Assembly: GCA_900553685.1 (NCBI GenBank)
Contig: USEI01000004.1
Coordinates: 1 to 64,000, forward strand
DNA length: 64,000 bases
DNA from: an uncultured Clostridium sp.
GTDB lineage: Bacteria; Bacillota; Clostridia; TANB77; CAG-508
Direction: 5' to 3'
Shown here one piece after another: positions 45,632-53,925 of the stretch. Position 1 is the first letter of the stretch, and each line of letters opens with the position of its first letter. Under the pieces are notes generated by a model. It saw only the letters and a program-made list of their open reading frames with translations, did no database searches and had not been told where the DNA came from. Position numbers and translations under genes: made by a program.

Positions 45632-46873
45632 TTAATCTATATTCTCATCTTTAATAAAATATTTTGTTCCAAGCATTTTATCTGGTAAATATTGTTGTTC
45701 AACCCAATGACCTGGATAGTCATGAGGGTATTTATATCCCTCTCCATAACCAAATTCAGACATTCCTTCTGCTGGTGCATTTCTAATATGCATTGGAATT
45801 GTTCCAGTATCTTTATTTGCAACATCTTCCAATGCTTTATTAATTGCATTATAAGATGCATTTGATTTTTTAGAATTTGCAACATATATTGCTGCCTCTG
45901 ATAAAATAATTCTAGCTTCTGGCATACCAACCATAGTAACTGCCTGCATTGCTGAAGTTGCAAGTATTAAAGCTTGTGGATTTGCAAGTCCTACATCTTC
46001 TGAAGCACAAATAACAATTCTTCTTGCTAAAAATACAGGATCTTCCCCACCATTTAAGGCTCTTGCTAAATAAAAAACTGCTGCATCAGGGTCACTACCT
46101 CTCATAGATTTTATGAAAGCACTAATATTATCATAATGGCTATCACCAGATTTATCAAACATTGCCTTTCTCTTATTTAAAGATTGGCTCGCAATTTCAT
46201 CTGTTATTTCTATTACACCATCTGAATTCATTTTAGTTGTTAAAACAGCAACCTCTAAACCATTTAGTGCTGTTCTTACATCCCCACCAGAAACTTCTGC
46301 AATAGTTTCTAAAGTATCATCTGAAATTTTAATATTATAATTTCCTAATCCTTCTTTATTTATAAGTGCATTTTTTAAAATTTTAAAAATATCTTCTTTT
46401 TTTAAAGGCTCTAGTTTTATTACCATTGACCTAGAAATTAAAGCTTTATTTACTTCAAAATATGGATTTTCTGTTGTTGCACCAATTAAAATTACAGTTC
46501 CATCTTCAACATAAGGCAAAAGTGCATCTTGTTGAAGTTTATTAAATCTATGTATCTCATCTATAAATAAAATACATTTTCCACTAGGATTTAATAAAGG
46601 ATTATCTGCTTCTTCTATAGCTCTTTTTATATCTGAAACACCTGAAGTTACAGCATTAATTTTTGTAAATTTATATTTTGTTGTTTCACTAATAACTTTT
46701 GCAAGAGATGTTTTTCCACATCCTGGAGGTCCCCATAAAATTAAACTTGATAATCTATCTGCTTTAATTGTTCTATATAATAATTTATCTTTTCCAACAA
46801 TGTGTTCCTGACCAATAAATTCATCTAAATTTTTGGGCCTTACTCTATATGCTAATGGTTGACTTAAATCCAT
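45632..46873 (-). CDS. rarA: Replication-associated recombination protein RarA/MgsA
   Basis: Encodes 413 residues of the AAA+ family. Walker A is GPPGCGKT (about 49-56), Walker B is CILFIDEIHRF (about 98-108), sensor ATTENPYFEVN, then the C-terminal tetramerisation domain with IRNAPAEGMSEFGYGEGYKY. It acts at stalled replication forks. MDLSQPLAYRVRPKNLDEFIG is the typical start. AAAGAGG precedes the ATG. Confidence 0.96.
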   Translation of the reverse strand: MDLSQPLAYRVRPKNLDEFIGQEHIVGKDKLLYRTIKADRLSSLILWGPPGCGKTSLAKVISETTKYKFTKINAVTSGVSDIKRAIEEADNPLLNPSGKCILFIDEIHRFNKLQQDALLPYVEDGTVILIGATTENPYFEVNKALISRSMVIKLEPLKKEDIFKILKNALINKEGLGNYNIKISDDTLETIAEVSGGDVRTALNGLEVAVLTTKMNSDGVIEITDEIASQSLNKRKAMFDKSGDSHYDNISAFIKSMRGSDPDAAVFYLARALNGGEDPVFLARRIVICASEDVGLANPQALILATSAMQAVTMVGMPEARIILSEAAIYVANSKKSNASYNAINKALEDVANKDTGTIPMHIRNAPAEGMSEFGYGEGYKYPHDYPGHWVEQQYLPDKMLGTKYFIKDENID

Positions 46874-46995
46874 AAAATTACCTCTTTTTATAAATTTATT
46901 TATTTTTATATCTATATTTTTTGATTTTATTATTTATATTTATATTTTTATTATTTTTATTTTATTATTCATTTTTATTTTTTATCTTTATTTAC

Positions 46996-47601
46996 TTAAC
47001 CTGCAAGTAAAGATAAACCTTTTCTGATTAATTCCTCAACTGAAACATCTGTATTTGCAATTTTTTCCATAGCTTTTTCAATTTCTTTTCTATTGTAACC
47101 TAAAATTTGAAGAGCTTGAATTGCTTCTTGAACATTTTGAGTTGTTTGTATTTCTATTTCAATTTGCTCTTTTGCTCCATCTAAAGCAAGTTTTTCTTCT
47201 GCTTTTAATTTGTCTTGAAGTTCTAAAATAATTCTTTGAGCAGTTTTTGCTCCAATTCCAGGAATTTTTTTCAAACTTGCAACATCATTTGAAATTACCG
47301 CAAATGCAAAAGCAGAAGGAGTAATATTTGAAAGCATTGCTATTGCTGATTTAGCTCCAATTCCACTTACAGATAATAAAAGCTCAAACATTTTAAGTTC
47401 TTCTTTTGTTAAAAATCCGTATAAACTAATATTGTCTTCTCTAACATAATAATACGTATGAACTTTCACAATATTTTTTAAATCTCCAATTTTTTGAATA
47501 GACATATCAGACATAAAAACTTTATAACCTATTCCTCCCACATCTATTACAACATAATTATTACCTTTTTCTTCTAGTGAACCTTTAATATATGCAAACA
47601 T
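46996..47601 (-). CDS. ruvA: Holliday junction DNA helicase subunit RuvA
   Basis: Encodes 201 residues from MFAYIKGSLEEKG, chosen for AAGGAGCGGATT upstream. It has the N-terminal OB fold, tandem helix-hairpin-helix motifs (LLSVSGIGAKSAIAML, LKKIPGIGAKTAQRII) and a C-terminal UBA-like domain (VQEAIQALQILGYNRKEIEK). It binds four-way junctions and recruits RuvB. ruvB is not beside it; instead rarA follows on the same strand, 122 bp downstream. Confidence 0.97.
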   Translation of the reverse strand: MFAYIKGSLEEKGNNYVVIDVGGIGYKVFMSDMSIQKIGDLKNIVKVHTYYYVREDNISLYGFLTKEELKMFELLLSVSGIGAKSAIAMLSNITPSAFAFAVISNDVASLKKIPGIGAKTAQRIILELQDKLKAEEKLALDGAKEQIEIEIQTTQNVQEAIQALQILGYNRKEIEKAMEKIANTDVSVEELIRKGLSLLAG

Positions 47602-47719
47602 AATCCGCTCCTTACCAAACAACTTTTTGCTATATTCTATCACAAAAATATTTTTTTGCAAGAGTAAGATTAATTTTTTGAAATTTTTGAAATATTTTCA
47701 AGTTTTTTACAGCAAAAGC

Positions 47720-47748
47720 TTGACTTTTAAAGTTGTTTGTATTAAAAT
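47720..47748 (+). promoter_or_regulatory. Promoter of rplM-rpsI
   Basis: -35 TTGACT (47720-47725), 17-bp spacer, -10 TAAAAT (47743-47748). Confidence 0.85.
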
Positions 47749-47754
47749 AATTAA

Positions 47755-47871
47755 GCATTGTATGTAAATGTATATTTATTTTTAATAACTTCTCCCCGGT
47801 GGTTATAAAAAATAAAATATATTTATATAAAATAGAGAAAATTATAAATTTGAATGGAGGGTATTATTACC
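47755..47871 (+). promoter_or_regulatory. Possible L13 ribosomal leader
   Basis: About 115 bases between the promoter and rplM with a GC-rich patch TAACTTCTCCCCGGTGGTTA near 47782-47801 that can form a short hairpin (TAAC/GGTTA). Firmicute rplM operons often carry an L13 leader. I see position and a hairpin but no clear consensus. Confidence 0.4.
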
Positions 47872-48309
47872 ATGAACAATACTACATATAGCCCTAAAAA
47901 AGGCGAAATTGAAAAAAAATGGTATGTAATAGATGCAGCAAACAAACCTTTAGGTAGAGTTGCAACAGAAGCTGCAAAATTATTAAGAGGAAAACACAAA
48001 CCAACTTTCACACCAAATCAAGATGTTGGAGATTATGTAATAGTAATAAATTGTAAAGATGCTGTTTTAACAGGTCATAAATTAGATCAAAAAGTATACA
48101 GACATCATTCAGGATATATTGGAGGAATGAAAGAAACTTCTGCTAGAGTTATGATGAATAACACTCCAGAAAAAGCAATGTTCTTAGCAGTTAAAGGAAT
48201 GCTTCCTCACACAAAATTAGGTAGACAAATGGTAAAAAAATTAAGAGTATATGCAAATGCTGAACATGAAAATGCAGCTCAAAAACCAGAAGTTTGGGAG
48301 GTAAAATAA
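47872..48309 (+). CDS. rplM: 50S ribosomal protein L13
   Basis: Encodes 145 residues with L13 marks: [53 protein letters not shown] chose the ATG at 47872, 11 bases after GGAGG; an earlier ATG at 47854 overlaps that site. It is followed by rpsI after one base, the conserved pair. Confidence 0.97.
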   Translation: MNNTTYSPKKGEIEKKWYVIDAANKPLGRVATEAAKLLRGKHKPTFTPNQDVGDYVIVINCKDAVLTGHKLDQKVYRHHSGYIGGMKETSARVMMNNTPEKAMFLAVKGMLPHTKLGRQMVKKLRVYANAEHENAAQKPEVWEVK

Positions 48310-48310
48310 G

Positions 48311-48715
48311 ATGGCAAAAAAATCTGAAAATATTGTATTCCAAGGAACAGGAAGAAGAAAAGAATCAATTGCTAGAGTTAGATTAATGGCTGGTAAAGGT
48401 GAAATCACTGTTAATGGAAAAAAATTAGATGAATATTTTGGAACAGAAATATTAAAAGTTATAGTTAACCAACCTTTCGCTGTTACAAATACAGTTGGAA
48501 AATATGATGTTATAGTTAAAGTTGTTGGTGGTGGTTACACAGGTCAAGCAGGAGCAATTAGACATGGTATAGCTAGAGCTTTAACTGAAGCAAATTCAGA
48601 ATTTAGACCAGTTCTTAAAGCTAATGGATTCTTAACAAGAGATCCTAGAATGAAAGAAAGAAAAAAATACGGTCTTAAAAAAGCAAGAAAAGCACCACAA
48701 TTCTCAAAAAGATAA
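48311..48715 (+). CDS. rpsI: 30S ribosomal protein S9
   Basis: Encodes 134 residues ending [14 protein letters not shown], the standard S9 tail that reaches the ribosomal P site. [21 protein letters not shown] opens the fold. Co-transcribed with rplM. A terminator follows. Confidence 0.98.
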   Translation: MAKKSENIVFQGTGRRKESIARVRLMAGKGEITVNGKKLDEYFGTEILKVIVNQPFAVTNTVGKYDVIVKVVGGGYTGQAGAIRHGIARALTEANSEFRPVLKANGFLTRDPRMKERKKYGLKKARKAPQFSKR

Positions 48716-48737
48716 TTACAAGATTTTTCAAATACAA

Positions 48738-48768
48738 ACTCCAATGTTTTACAACATTGGAGTTTTTT
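48738..48768 (+). terminator. Terminator of rplM-rpsI
   Basis: Stem ACTCCAATGTT / AACATTGGAGT with a short loop and a T run. Confidence 0.9.
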
Positions 48769-48823
48769 ATGTGTTATTTTCAATTATATTAATTCATTTT
48801 TATAATATTTTTTTAATCTTTTT

Positions 48824-49621
48824 TTAATTTGTGGAAGATAACCAATTTATTTGGTAAGTTCCATCTTCTTTTTCTACAAATTTTATTCTTATATTTCTTC
48901 CCCTGTACTCTTGAAATTTCAAATTACTTTTTGATAAACTTTCGTATAATTTATCATAATCAAAGTCCATAATAGTAGAATCTCCAACTTCTTCAATTAT
49001 TACAAATTCTCCATATGGGCTTTCATCAAATTCTTCTCCCACATTTTCTGGAATACGATAGCTATCAAAATCAGCTATATATTCTTGTCCTTCTAAAGTT
49101 ATTTCTTGCAAATATAGCACATTTGTACCATGAGTATCATATCCTTGTCCATCTCTTAATTTTATAGTTTCATTTTCTGGATTGTATTCAAACACTTCTG
49201 TATCATATTCTTCTGGTGTTTTTCCATAATATTTTAATAAACATTCATCTAAATCTTTTTTATACACTATTCCATCTTCATTTATTTTTTCTTCAATTGA
49301 AGCTAGTTCAAATCCTTTTTTTACTAAAAAGTCATTATCTTCAATTTCATTTTTTCCGTTTGAATTTTCAAGTCTTACAGCAAAGTAATTCTCATAATCT
49401 GTAAAATAATCCCATAATTTTTTTCTCCAGCTTTCAACATCTAATGCTTCTGAATTTTCAATATTTCCTTCATTTGCAGCGTCTGTATCTGTAACATTTG
49501 AATTAATTGCAACTTCATTTGAATTTTCTCTGTTTTGAAGAAAAGCAATTCCAATAATAATTATTATCATAATAAAAATAATTATTATAATTTTAACTAA
49601 AACTGAACCTTTACTATCCAT
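48824..49621 (-). CDS. Membrane-anchored prepilin-like hypothetical protein
   Basis: Encodes 265 residues. MDSKG is followed by SVLVK and a long Ile-rich helix (about 6-28), then an Asn/Glu-rich linker and an acidic soluble domain. Leader, Gly and long helix resemble a prepilin, but position +5 is Lys instead of Glu, as in the 12006 gene (Arg). The soluble domain (about 60-265) is not recognised. GGAGG precedes the ATG. A simple N-terminal anchor is the alternative. Confidence 0.75.
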   Translation of the reverse strand: MDSKGSVLVKIIIIIFIMIIIIIGIAFLQNRENSNEVAINSNVTDTDAANEGNIENSEALDVESWRKKLWDYFTDYENYFAVRLENSNGKNEIEDNDFLVKKGFELASIEEKINEDGIVYKKDLDECLLKYYGKTPEEYDTEVFEYNPENETIKLRDGQGYDTHGTNVLYLQEITLEGQEYIADFDSYRIPENVGEEFDESPYGEFVIIEEVGDSTIMDFDYDKLYESLSKSNLKFQEYRGRNIRIKFVEKEDGTYQINWLSSTN

Positions 49622-49801
49622 AATATTATCCTCCTAAATTCAAGATAATTTTCAATTATATATTAACATATAACATAAAAAAATACAATTTATTAAAATC
49701 TAAATTTAATTAAACAAATATTGAATATTAAAACTTATACAGCTTTTTAATTTCTAAATTTATTCTAAATTACTAATATATTATTTTAATATAAAAAAGA
49801 A

Positions 49802-49851
49802 AAACGCTGGACTACTATTTCGCACAAAATATTGGTCCAGCATTTTTCTTT
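49802..49851 (-). terminator. Terminator of 49853-50185 gene
   Basis: Stem AAATGCTGGACC / GTCCAGCGTTTTT-type (one mismatch) with a 20-base loop, ending in TTTTTC on the minus strand. Confidence 0.8.
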
Positions 49852-49852
49852 T

Positions 49853-50185
49853 TTAACGCTTCTGCGTCTGGTTAGCATCATTCCGAATGACATACTTCGC
49901 AAAAAGGCCTGCGACACATATGCCCATTAAAATGACATCGATAAGCCAAATTCCAAACGGAACTTTAAGGCGGCTTACGATATACACTTTAACGATCATT
50001 ATGACCGCAAATTCCACTTCTGCTACAGCATACATCTTCTTGAAATATTCATGCTTTCCCTTTGCCTTGGTATCGTTACAGTTCTTATACTTCTTGGAAA
50101 GCAGACCCGTAACAATCAGCTTGATAGCACAAAAGATTTCAAGAAAGAACATCGTCATAAATGCCATAAAGAGAATATCTCTCAC
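49853..50185 (-). CDS. Small membrane protein, single-gene islet
   Basis: Encodes 110 residues with three membrane helices (about 4-25, 50-72, 77-97) and a Lys/Arg-rich loop and tail. I do not recognise the family; the layout could fit a holin-like or accessory membrane protein. I chose the second of two adjacent GTG codons, six bases after GGGGGG. Codon use is visibly GC-richer than in its neighbours. It has its own promoter with repeated GTTAAC sites and a strong terminator. Confidence 0.75.
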   Translation of the reverse strand: MRDILFMAFMTMFFLEIFCAIKLIVTGLLSKKYKNCNDTKAKGKHEYFKKMYAVAEVEFAVIMIVKVYIVSRLKVPFGIWLIDVILMGICVAGLFAKYVIRNDANQTQKR

Positions 50186-50260
50186 CACAATCCCCCCTTT
50201 CTCCAGTTGTAAGATAATATATGTAAACGCCAGGAAGTCCCAGCGGAAAATCGAGATTGA

Positions 50261-50308
50261 TATGTTAACGCTATATTTTATGTTAACATATTTTTGTGGT
50301 TTTGTCAA
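50261..50308 (-). promoter_or_regulatory. Promoter with repeated GTTAAC operator candidates
   Basis: Minus strand -35 TTGACA (50303-50308), 17-bp spacer, -10 TAACAT (50280-50285) inside the palindrome TATGTTAACATA (50279-50290). A second TATGTTAAC copy lies at 50261-50269, 18 bp away. Confidence 0.7.
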
Positions 50309-50377
50309 GATTACTTAATATATCAGCGTTATGGCTTTAATACATTAATAAACCACGTAATTATATAACAATATAAC

Positions 50378-50941
50378 TTATATAACTAATATTCCCAAAT
50401 GCTCTAATAAAATTTTAACACCTAAAAAAATCAAAATAAATCCTCCTGCAAGTTCAGCTTTAGTTTCATACTTGTCTCCAAAAACATTTCCAATTTTAAC
50501 ACCAATCATTGAAATTATAAATGTTATTATTCCAATTAAAGAAATGGCAAGCATAATATTAACATTTAAGAACGCAAAAGTAACTCCAACTGCTAATGCA
50601 TCTATACTTGTTGCAATAGCAAGAATAATCATTGTTTTAAAATCAATTTTATCGTTTGACTCTTCTTTTGTTTCAAATGCTTCTTTTATCATATTGATTC
50701 CTATAAAAACTAATAAAATAAAAGCTATCCAATGGTCTAAGCTTTTTATTTTATCTTCAAATCCTACTCCTAAAACATATCCAATTAAAGGCATTAAAGC
50801 TTGAAATCCTCCAAAATATAAACCAATAATTACTGCTTTTTTCCATTCCATTTTAGACATTGATAGTCCTTTACAAACAGATACTGCAAACGCATCCATC
50901 GCAAGCCCCACAGCAATTAATATAAGTTCTAATACTCCCAT
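50378..50941 (-). CDS. mntP: Manganese efflux pump MntP
   Basis: Encodes 187 residues with six membrane helices and the MntP (DUF204) signature: an N-terminal [14 protein letters not shown] and an internal repeat [15 protein letters not shown], both with the acidic residue of the metal path. It exports Mn(II). A yybP-ykoY riboswitch lies upstream, the classic Mn-sensing partner. GGGGGAA precedes the ATG. Confidence 0.95.
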   Translation of the reverse strand: MGVLELILIAVGLAMDAFAVSVCKGLSMSKMEWKKAVIIGLYFGGFQALMPLIGYVLGVGFEDKIKSLDHWIAFILLVFIGINMIKEAFETKEESNDKIDFKTMIILAIATSIDALAVGVTFAFLNVNIMLAISLIGIITFIISMIGVKIGNVFGDKYETKAELAGGFILIFLGVKILLEHLGILVI

Positions 50942-51039
50942 TTTTTCCCCCTATATTTCTTAAATTAATATTATGAAAATTTTTATTATAAAGAACAACC
51001 TATAAATTTTTTTACATAAACAAAATAAATTTATCCATA

Positions 51040-51081
51040 CAAAAAGACTTATCTGCAATTTTAACATTGCAGATAAGTCTC
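51040..51081 (-). terminator. Riboswitch terminator before mntP
   Basis: Perfect 15-bp stem from AGACTTATCTGCAAT (51046-51060) with a short loop, followed by a T run on the minus strand. Its 5' arm includes the 3' strand of riboswitch helix P1, so the two folds exclude each other. Confidence 0.9.
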
Positions 51082-51160
51082 ATTATTTAAAATATAACCA
51101 GATATTACTATCAGTATGTTGGTATATTACATATTAAATATGCTAATTACTCCCTTATCT
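51071..51160 (-). promoter_or_regulatory. yybP-ykoY manganese riboswitch
   Basis: The minus-strand aptamer begins AGATAAGGGAGTA and contains ACCAACATACTGATAG, with GAGACTTATCT at its end. These match the conserved GGGAGUA and CAACAUACU/GAGAC elements of the yybP-ykoY class. AGATAAG (51154-51160) pairs with CTTATCT (51071-51077) as P1. Mn(II) binding should favour the aptamer and prevent the terminator, raising mntP expression. Confidence 0.9.
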
Positions 51161-51167
51161 TTTTGGA

Positions 51168-51196
51168 TTATACTATAATATTTATGTTTTTACAAG
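51168..51196 (-). promoter_or_regulatory. Promoter of mntP riboswitch transcript
   Basis: Minus strand -35 TTGTAA, 17-bp spacer, -10 TATAAT, ending just before the riboswitch. Confidence 0.75.
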
Positions 51197-51414
51197 CAAC
51201 TAAGTTTATTTTCTGATATGTTTTGCACTAATACTTTATTATTTTTAATATTAAAGTACACAATTTATATTAACATTTATCATACTTTTAAGCTTCATTA
51301 AACTTTAATAATTTTTTTATTTATATAATAAAAACTTTGTAATATAATTTTAGTATAATATTAATTTTTATTAATCAAATTAAATTTTTACTATAAATGG
51401 AAAATTATAAAACA

Positions 51415-51447
51415 TAAAATATAAATTATAAATTATAAATTATAAAT
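51415..51447. repeat. Short AT-rich tandem repeat
   Basis: About four copies of a 7-9 bp ATAAATT(AT) unit directly upstream of the GH30 gene. The stretch between the mntP promoter and this repeat holds no gene I can see. Confidence 0.6.
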
Positions 51448-51488
51448 ATAACTAAAAATAATATAAGTTAATTATGTAAGGAGCTTTT

Positions 51489-52814
51489 ATGGAAATTAAA
51501 AAAATTGAAACAAATTACAAAAGAAAACTATTTTTTTATGAATCAAAAGTGAATTCAAAAAAATATAGTGAAAAATATGAAAATCAGATAATAAATATAT
51601 ATCCTGAAATTACTTATCAAAGCATAATTGGTTTTGGTGGAGCATTTACTGAAAGTACTGGATTTGCTTTAAAATCCTTACCTATAGAAAAACAAGTTAA
51701 TTTGTTAAATGAGTATTTTTCTAAATCGGGTTTAAATTATTCTATAGGTAGATTGCCAATTGGAAGCTCAGATTTTTCTTTAAAATCTTATTCTTATTCA
51801 AATAAAGCTGACTTATCTGATTTTAGTATTGAAAAAGATAAAGAATATATTATTTCAACAGTAAAATCGGCTTTAAAAATAAATCCCAATCTTAAATTTT
51901 TAGCATCAATTTGGAGTCCTCCAAAATTTATGAAATCTAATAAAATGTTAGTACTAGGCGGAAAACTTCTAAAAGAACATAAACAAACTTTAGCAGATTA
52001 TTATTGCAAATATATTAAAGAATATTTCAAAAATGAAATTTCTATAAATTATATAACAGTTCAAAATGAACCTAATGCAGTACAAATTTGGGAATCATGT
52101 TTGTATTCTCCAGAAGAAGAAATGGATTTTGCAGTAAACTACTTATTCCCTACTTTAAAAAGGAATCAACTTAATACAAAAATTTTAATTTGGGATCATA
52201 ATAAAGAAAAATTATTCACTAGGAGTCTGCATGAATTAAAAGATAATAAAGCATTAGAAGCCATTTCAGGAATAGCTTTTCACTGGTATACAGGTGATCA
52301 TTTTGAAAATATCGAACTTACTCATAATGCTTTTCCATGTAAATTATTATTTCACACTGAAGGTTGCACAGGATATTCTAAATTTAATCCTAAGGAAGAA
52401 GTTAAAAATGCTGAAATATATGGTCATGACATTTTAGGTGATTTAAATTCTGGAATAAATGCTTTTATTGATTGGAACTTAATTTTAGATAATAAAGGTG
52501 GTCCAAATCACAAATTAAATTATTGCAATAGTCCTGTAATGATAAATAAAGAGAAAAATGATTATATAAAAAATTTAACTTTCTATTACATAGGACACTT
52601 TAGCAAATTTATACAAACTGGTGCAAAACGAATTGCTTATAGCAAATATACCAGCGATATAGAAATAACAAGTTTCATAAACCCAGATAATAGTATTGCT
52701 GTAGTTTTAATGAATAAAAATGATTTTAACAAAGAGTATAATTTAGTTATAAAAGATAATATAATTCATGATAATTTAGACAGTCATGCTATAGTTACTT
52801 ATTTAATAAACTAG
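51489..52814 (+). CDS. Glycoside hydrolase family 30 (glucosylceramidase-like)
   Basis: Encodes 441 residues with a TIM-barrel of the GH30 family. Acid/base Glu is E194 in VQNEPN, nucleophile E291 in HTEGC, and QSIIGFGGAFTESTGFALKSL is the typical entry strand. GRLPIGSSDFS is also conserved. A C-terminal beta segment ends the protein. Members cleave beta-glucosidic or related bonds of sphingolipids and glycans. No signal peptide is visible, so it may act on imported substrates. AAGGAGC precedes the ATG. Confidence 0.93.
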   Translation: MEIKKIETNYKRKLFFYESKVNSKKYSEKYENQIINIYPEITYQSIIGFGGAFTESTGFALKSLPIEKQVNLLNEYFSKSGLNYSIGRLPIGSSDFSLKSYSYSNKADLSDFSIEKDKEYIISTVKSALKINPNLKFLASIWSPPKFMKSNKMLVLGGKLLKEHKQTLADYYCKYIKEYFKNEISINYITVQNEPNAVQIWESCLYSPEEEMDFAVNYLFPTLKRNQLNTKILIWDHNKEKLFTRSLHELKDNKALEAISGIAFHWYTGDHFENIELTHNAFPCKLLFHTEGCTGYSKFNPKEEVKNAEIYGHDILGDLNSGINAFIDWNLILDNKGGPNHKLNYCNSPVMINKEKNDYIKNLTFYYIGHFSKFIQTGAKRIAYSKYTSDIEITSFINPDNSIAVVLMNKNDFNKEYNLVIKDNIIHDNLDSHAIVTYLIN

Positions 52815-52826
52815 TCAAACAATTAA

Positions 52827-52876
52827 AAAGCTGAGTAATTTGCTAAAACTTATTACTTAGCTTTTTCTTTTTAAGT
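52827..52876 (+). terminator. Terminator of GH30 gene
   Basis: Stem AAAAAGCT-AGTAAT / TATTACT-AGCTTTTT with an internal mismatch, followed by T-rich sequence. Confidence 0.8.
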
Positions 52877-52974
52877 AACTATTTTTATTATATCAGATAT
52901 TTTAATTTTAAAGCTTTTTTCAATATTTTTAATAATTCTAAAGAATTTAGTAAATACTTATTATAGGTGATATT

Positions 52975-53925
52975 ATGAATAGCTTATATTTAAAAAATAA
53001 TCCTAAAGTATTTCAGGGCAAAAATAAAATTAAAAATATTGAAAATTATTTTGAGGGTTGGTATTTTAAAAACACTAACTTAAATAAAACTATTTCTTTT
53101 ATTCCTGGAATAAACATAAAAAATGGGAAAAAATCTTGTTTTATCCAAATTATAACAAATTCAGAATCTTACTATATCCCCTATTCTTTTGAAGATTTTA
53201 AATTTTCTTATAATCCATTTTTTATCAAAATTAAAGACAACTTTTTTTCAGAAGAAGAAATAGTTTTAAATATAGACTATAATAATTTAAAAGTTAATGG
53301 TAATTTACTATTTTCTCATAATATAAATTTAAAGAAAAAAATTTTAATGCCTAATATAATGGGCCCATTTTCATATATTCCAAATATGGAATGTAATCAC
53401 GCAATTTTAAATTTATACAATCTTGTTAATGGTTCTCTAAAAATAAATGACGAAACTTTTAATTTTAAAAATGGAATTGGTTATATTGAAAAAGATTGGG
53501 GCACATCTTTTCCAAAAAACTACATTTGGTGTCAAGGAAATTGTTTTTCTAATAAAACAAATACAAGTCTTTTTCTTTCTATTGCAAATATTCCATTCAA
53601 AAATTTTAGTTTCACAGGATTTATTTGTGTTTTATATTTAGCAGGTAAAGAATATAAATTTACAACTTATAATTTTGCAAAACTTGAAGAATACAAGATT
53701 GTAGATAACTATGTGAATATTGTATTATCCCGAAAAAATTATAAACTTATAATAACAGCCAGAAATAAAGATTCAAGAAAGCTTTTAGCACCCCAAAATG
53801 GAGATATGAATATTCATGTTTCAGAAAGTGTAAATTCTGAATTAGATATTATTTTATTTAAAAATAATTCAGTTGTATATAAAGATTATAGTACAAATTG
53901 CGGTTTAGAAATGAGAGATATCTAA
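52975..53925 (+). CDS. Tocopherol cyclase-like domain protein
   Basis: Encodes 316 residues that resemble the tocopherol-cyclase-like beta-barrel family. Motifs are FEGWYFKN (about 24-31), a central PFSYIPNMECNHA and GYIEKDWGTSFPKNYIWCQGN (about 165-185). The family is lipocalin-like and in bacteria is of unknown function; tocopherol synthesis is not expected in this organism. It follows the GH30 gene after its terminator. Its stop codon directly abuts the stop of the converging LCP gene. Confidence 0.85.
   Translation: MNSLYLKNNPKVFQGKNKIKNIENYFEGWYFKNTNLNKTISFIPGINIKNGKKSCFIQIITNSESYYIPYSFEDFKFSYNPFFIKIKDNFFSEEEIVLNIDYNNLKVNGNLLFSHNINLKKKILMPNIMGPFSYIPNMECNHAILNLYNLVNGSLKINDETFNFKNGIGYIEKDWGTSFPKNYIWCQGNCFSNKTNTSLFLSIANIPFKNFSFTGFICVLYLAGKEYKFTTYNFAKLEEYKIVDNYVNIVLSRKNYKLIITARNKDSRKLLAPQNGDMNIHVSESVNSELDIILFKNNSVVYKDYSTNCGLEMRDI

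Noticed and set aside
46890-46995. AT-only stretch between ruvA and rarA as a regulatory element
   Set aside because: Low-complexity TTTATT runs without symmetry or conserved motif.
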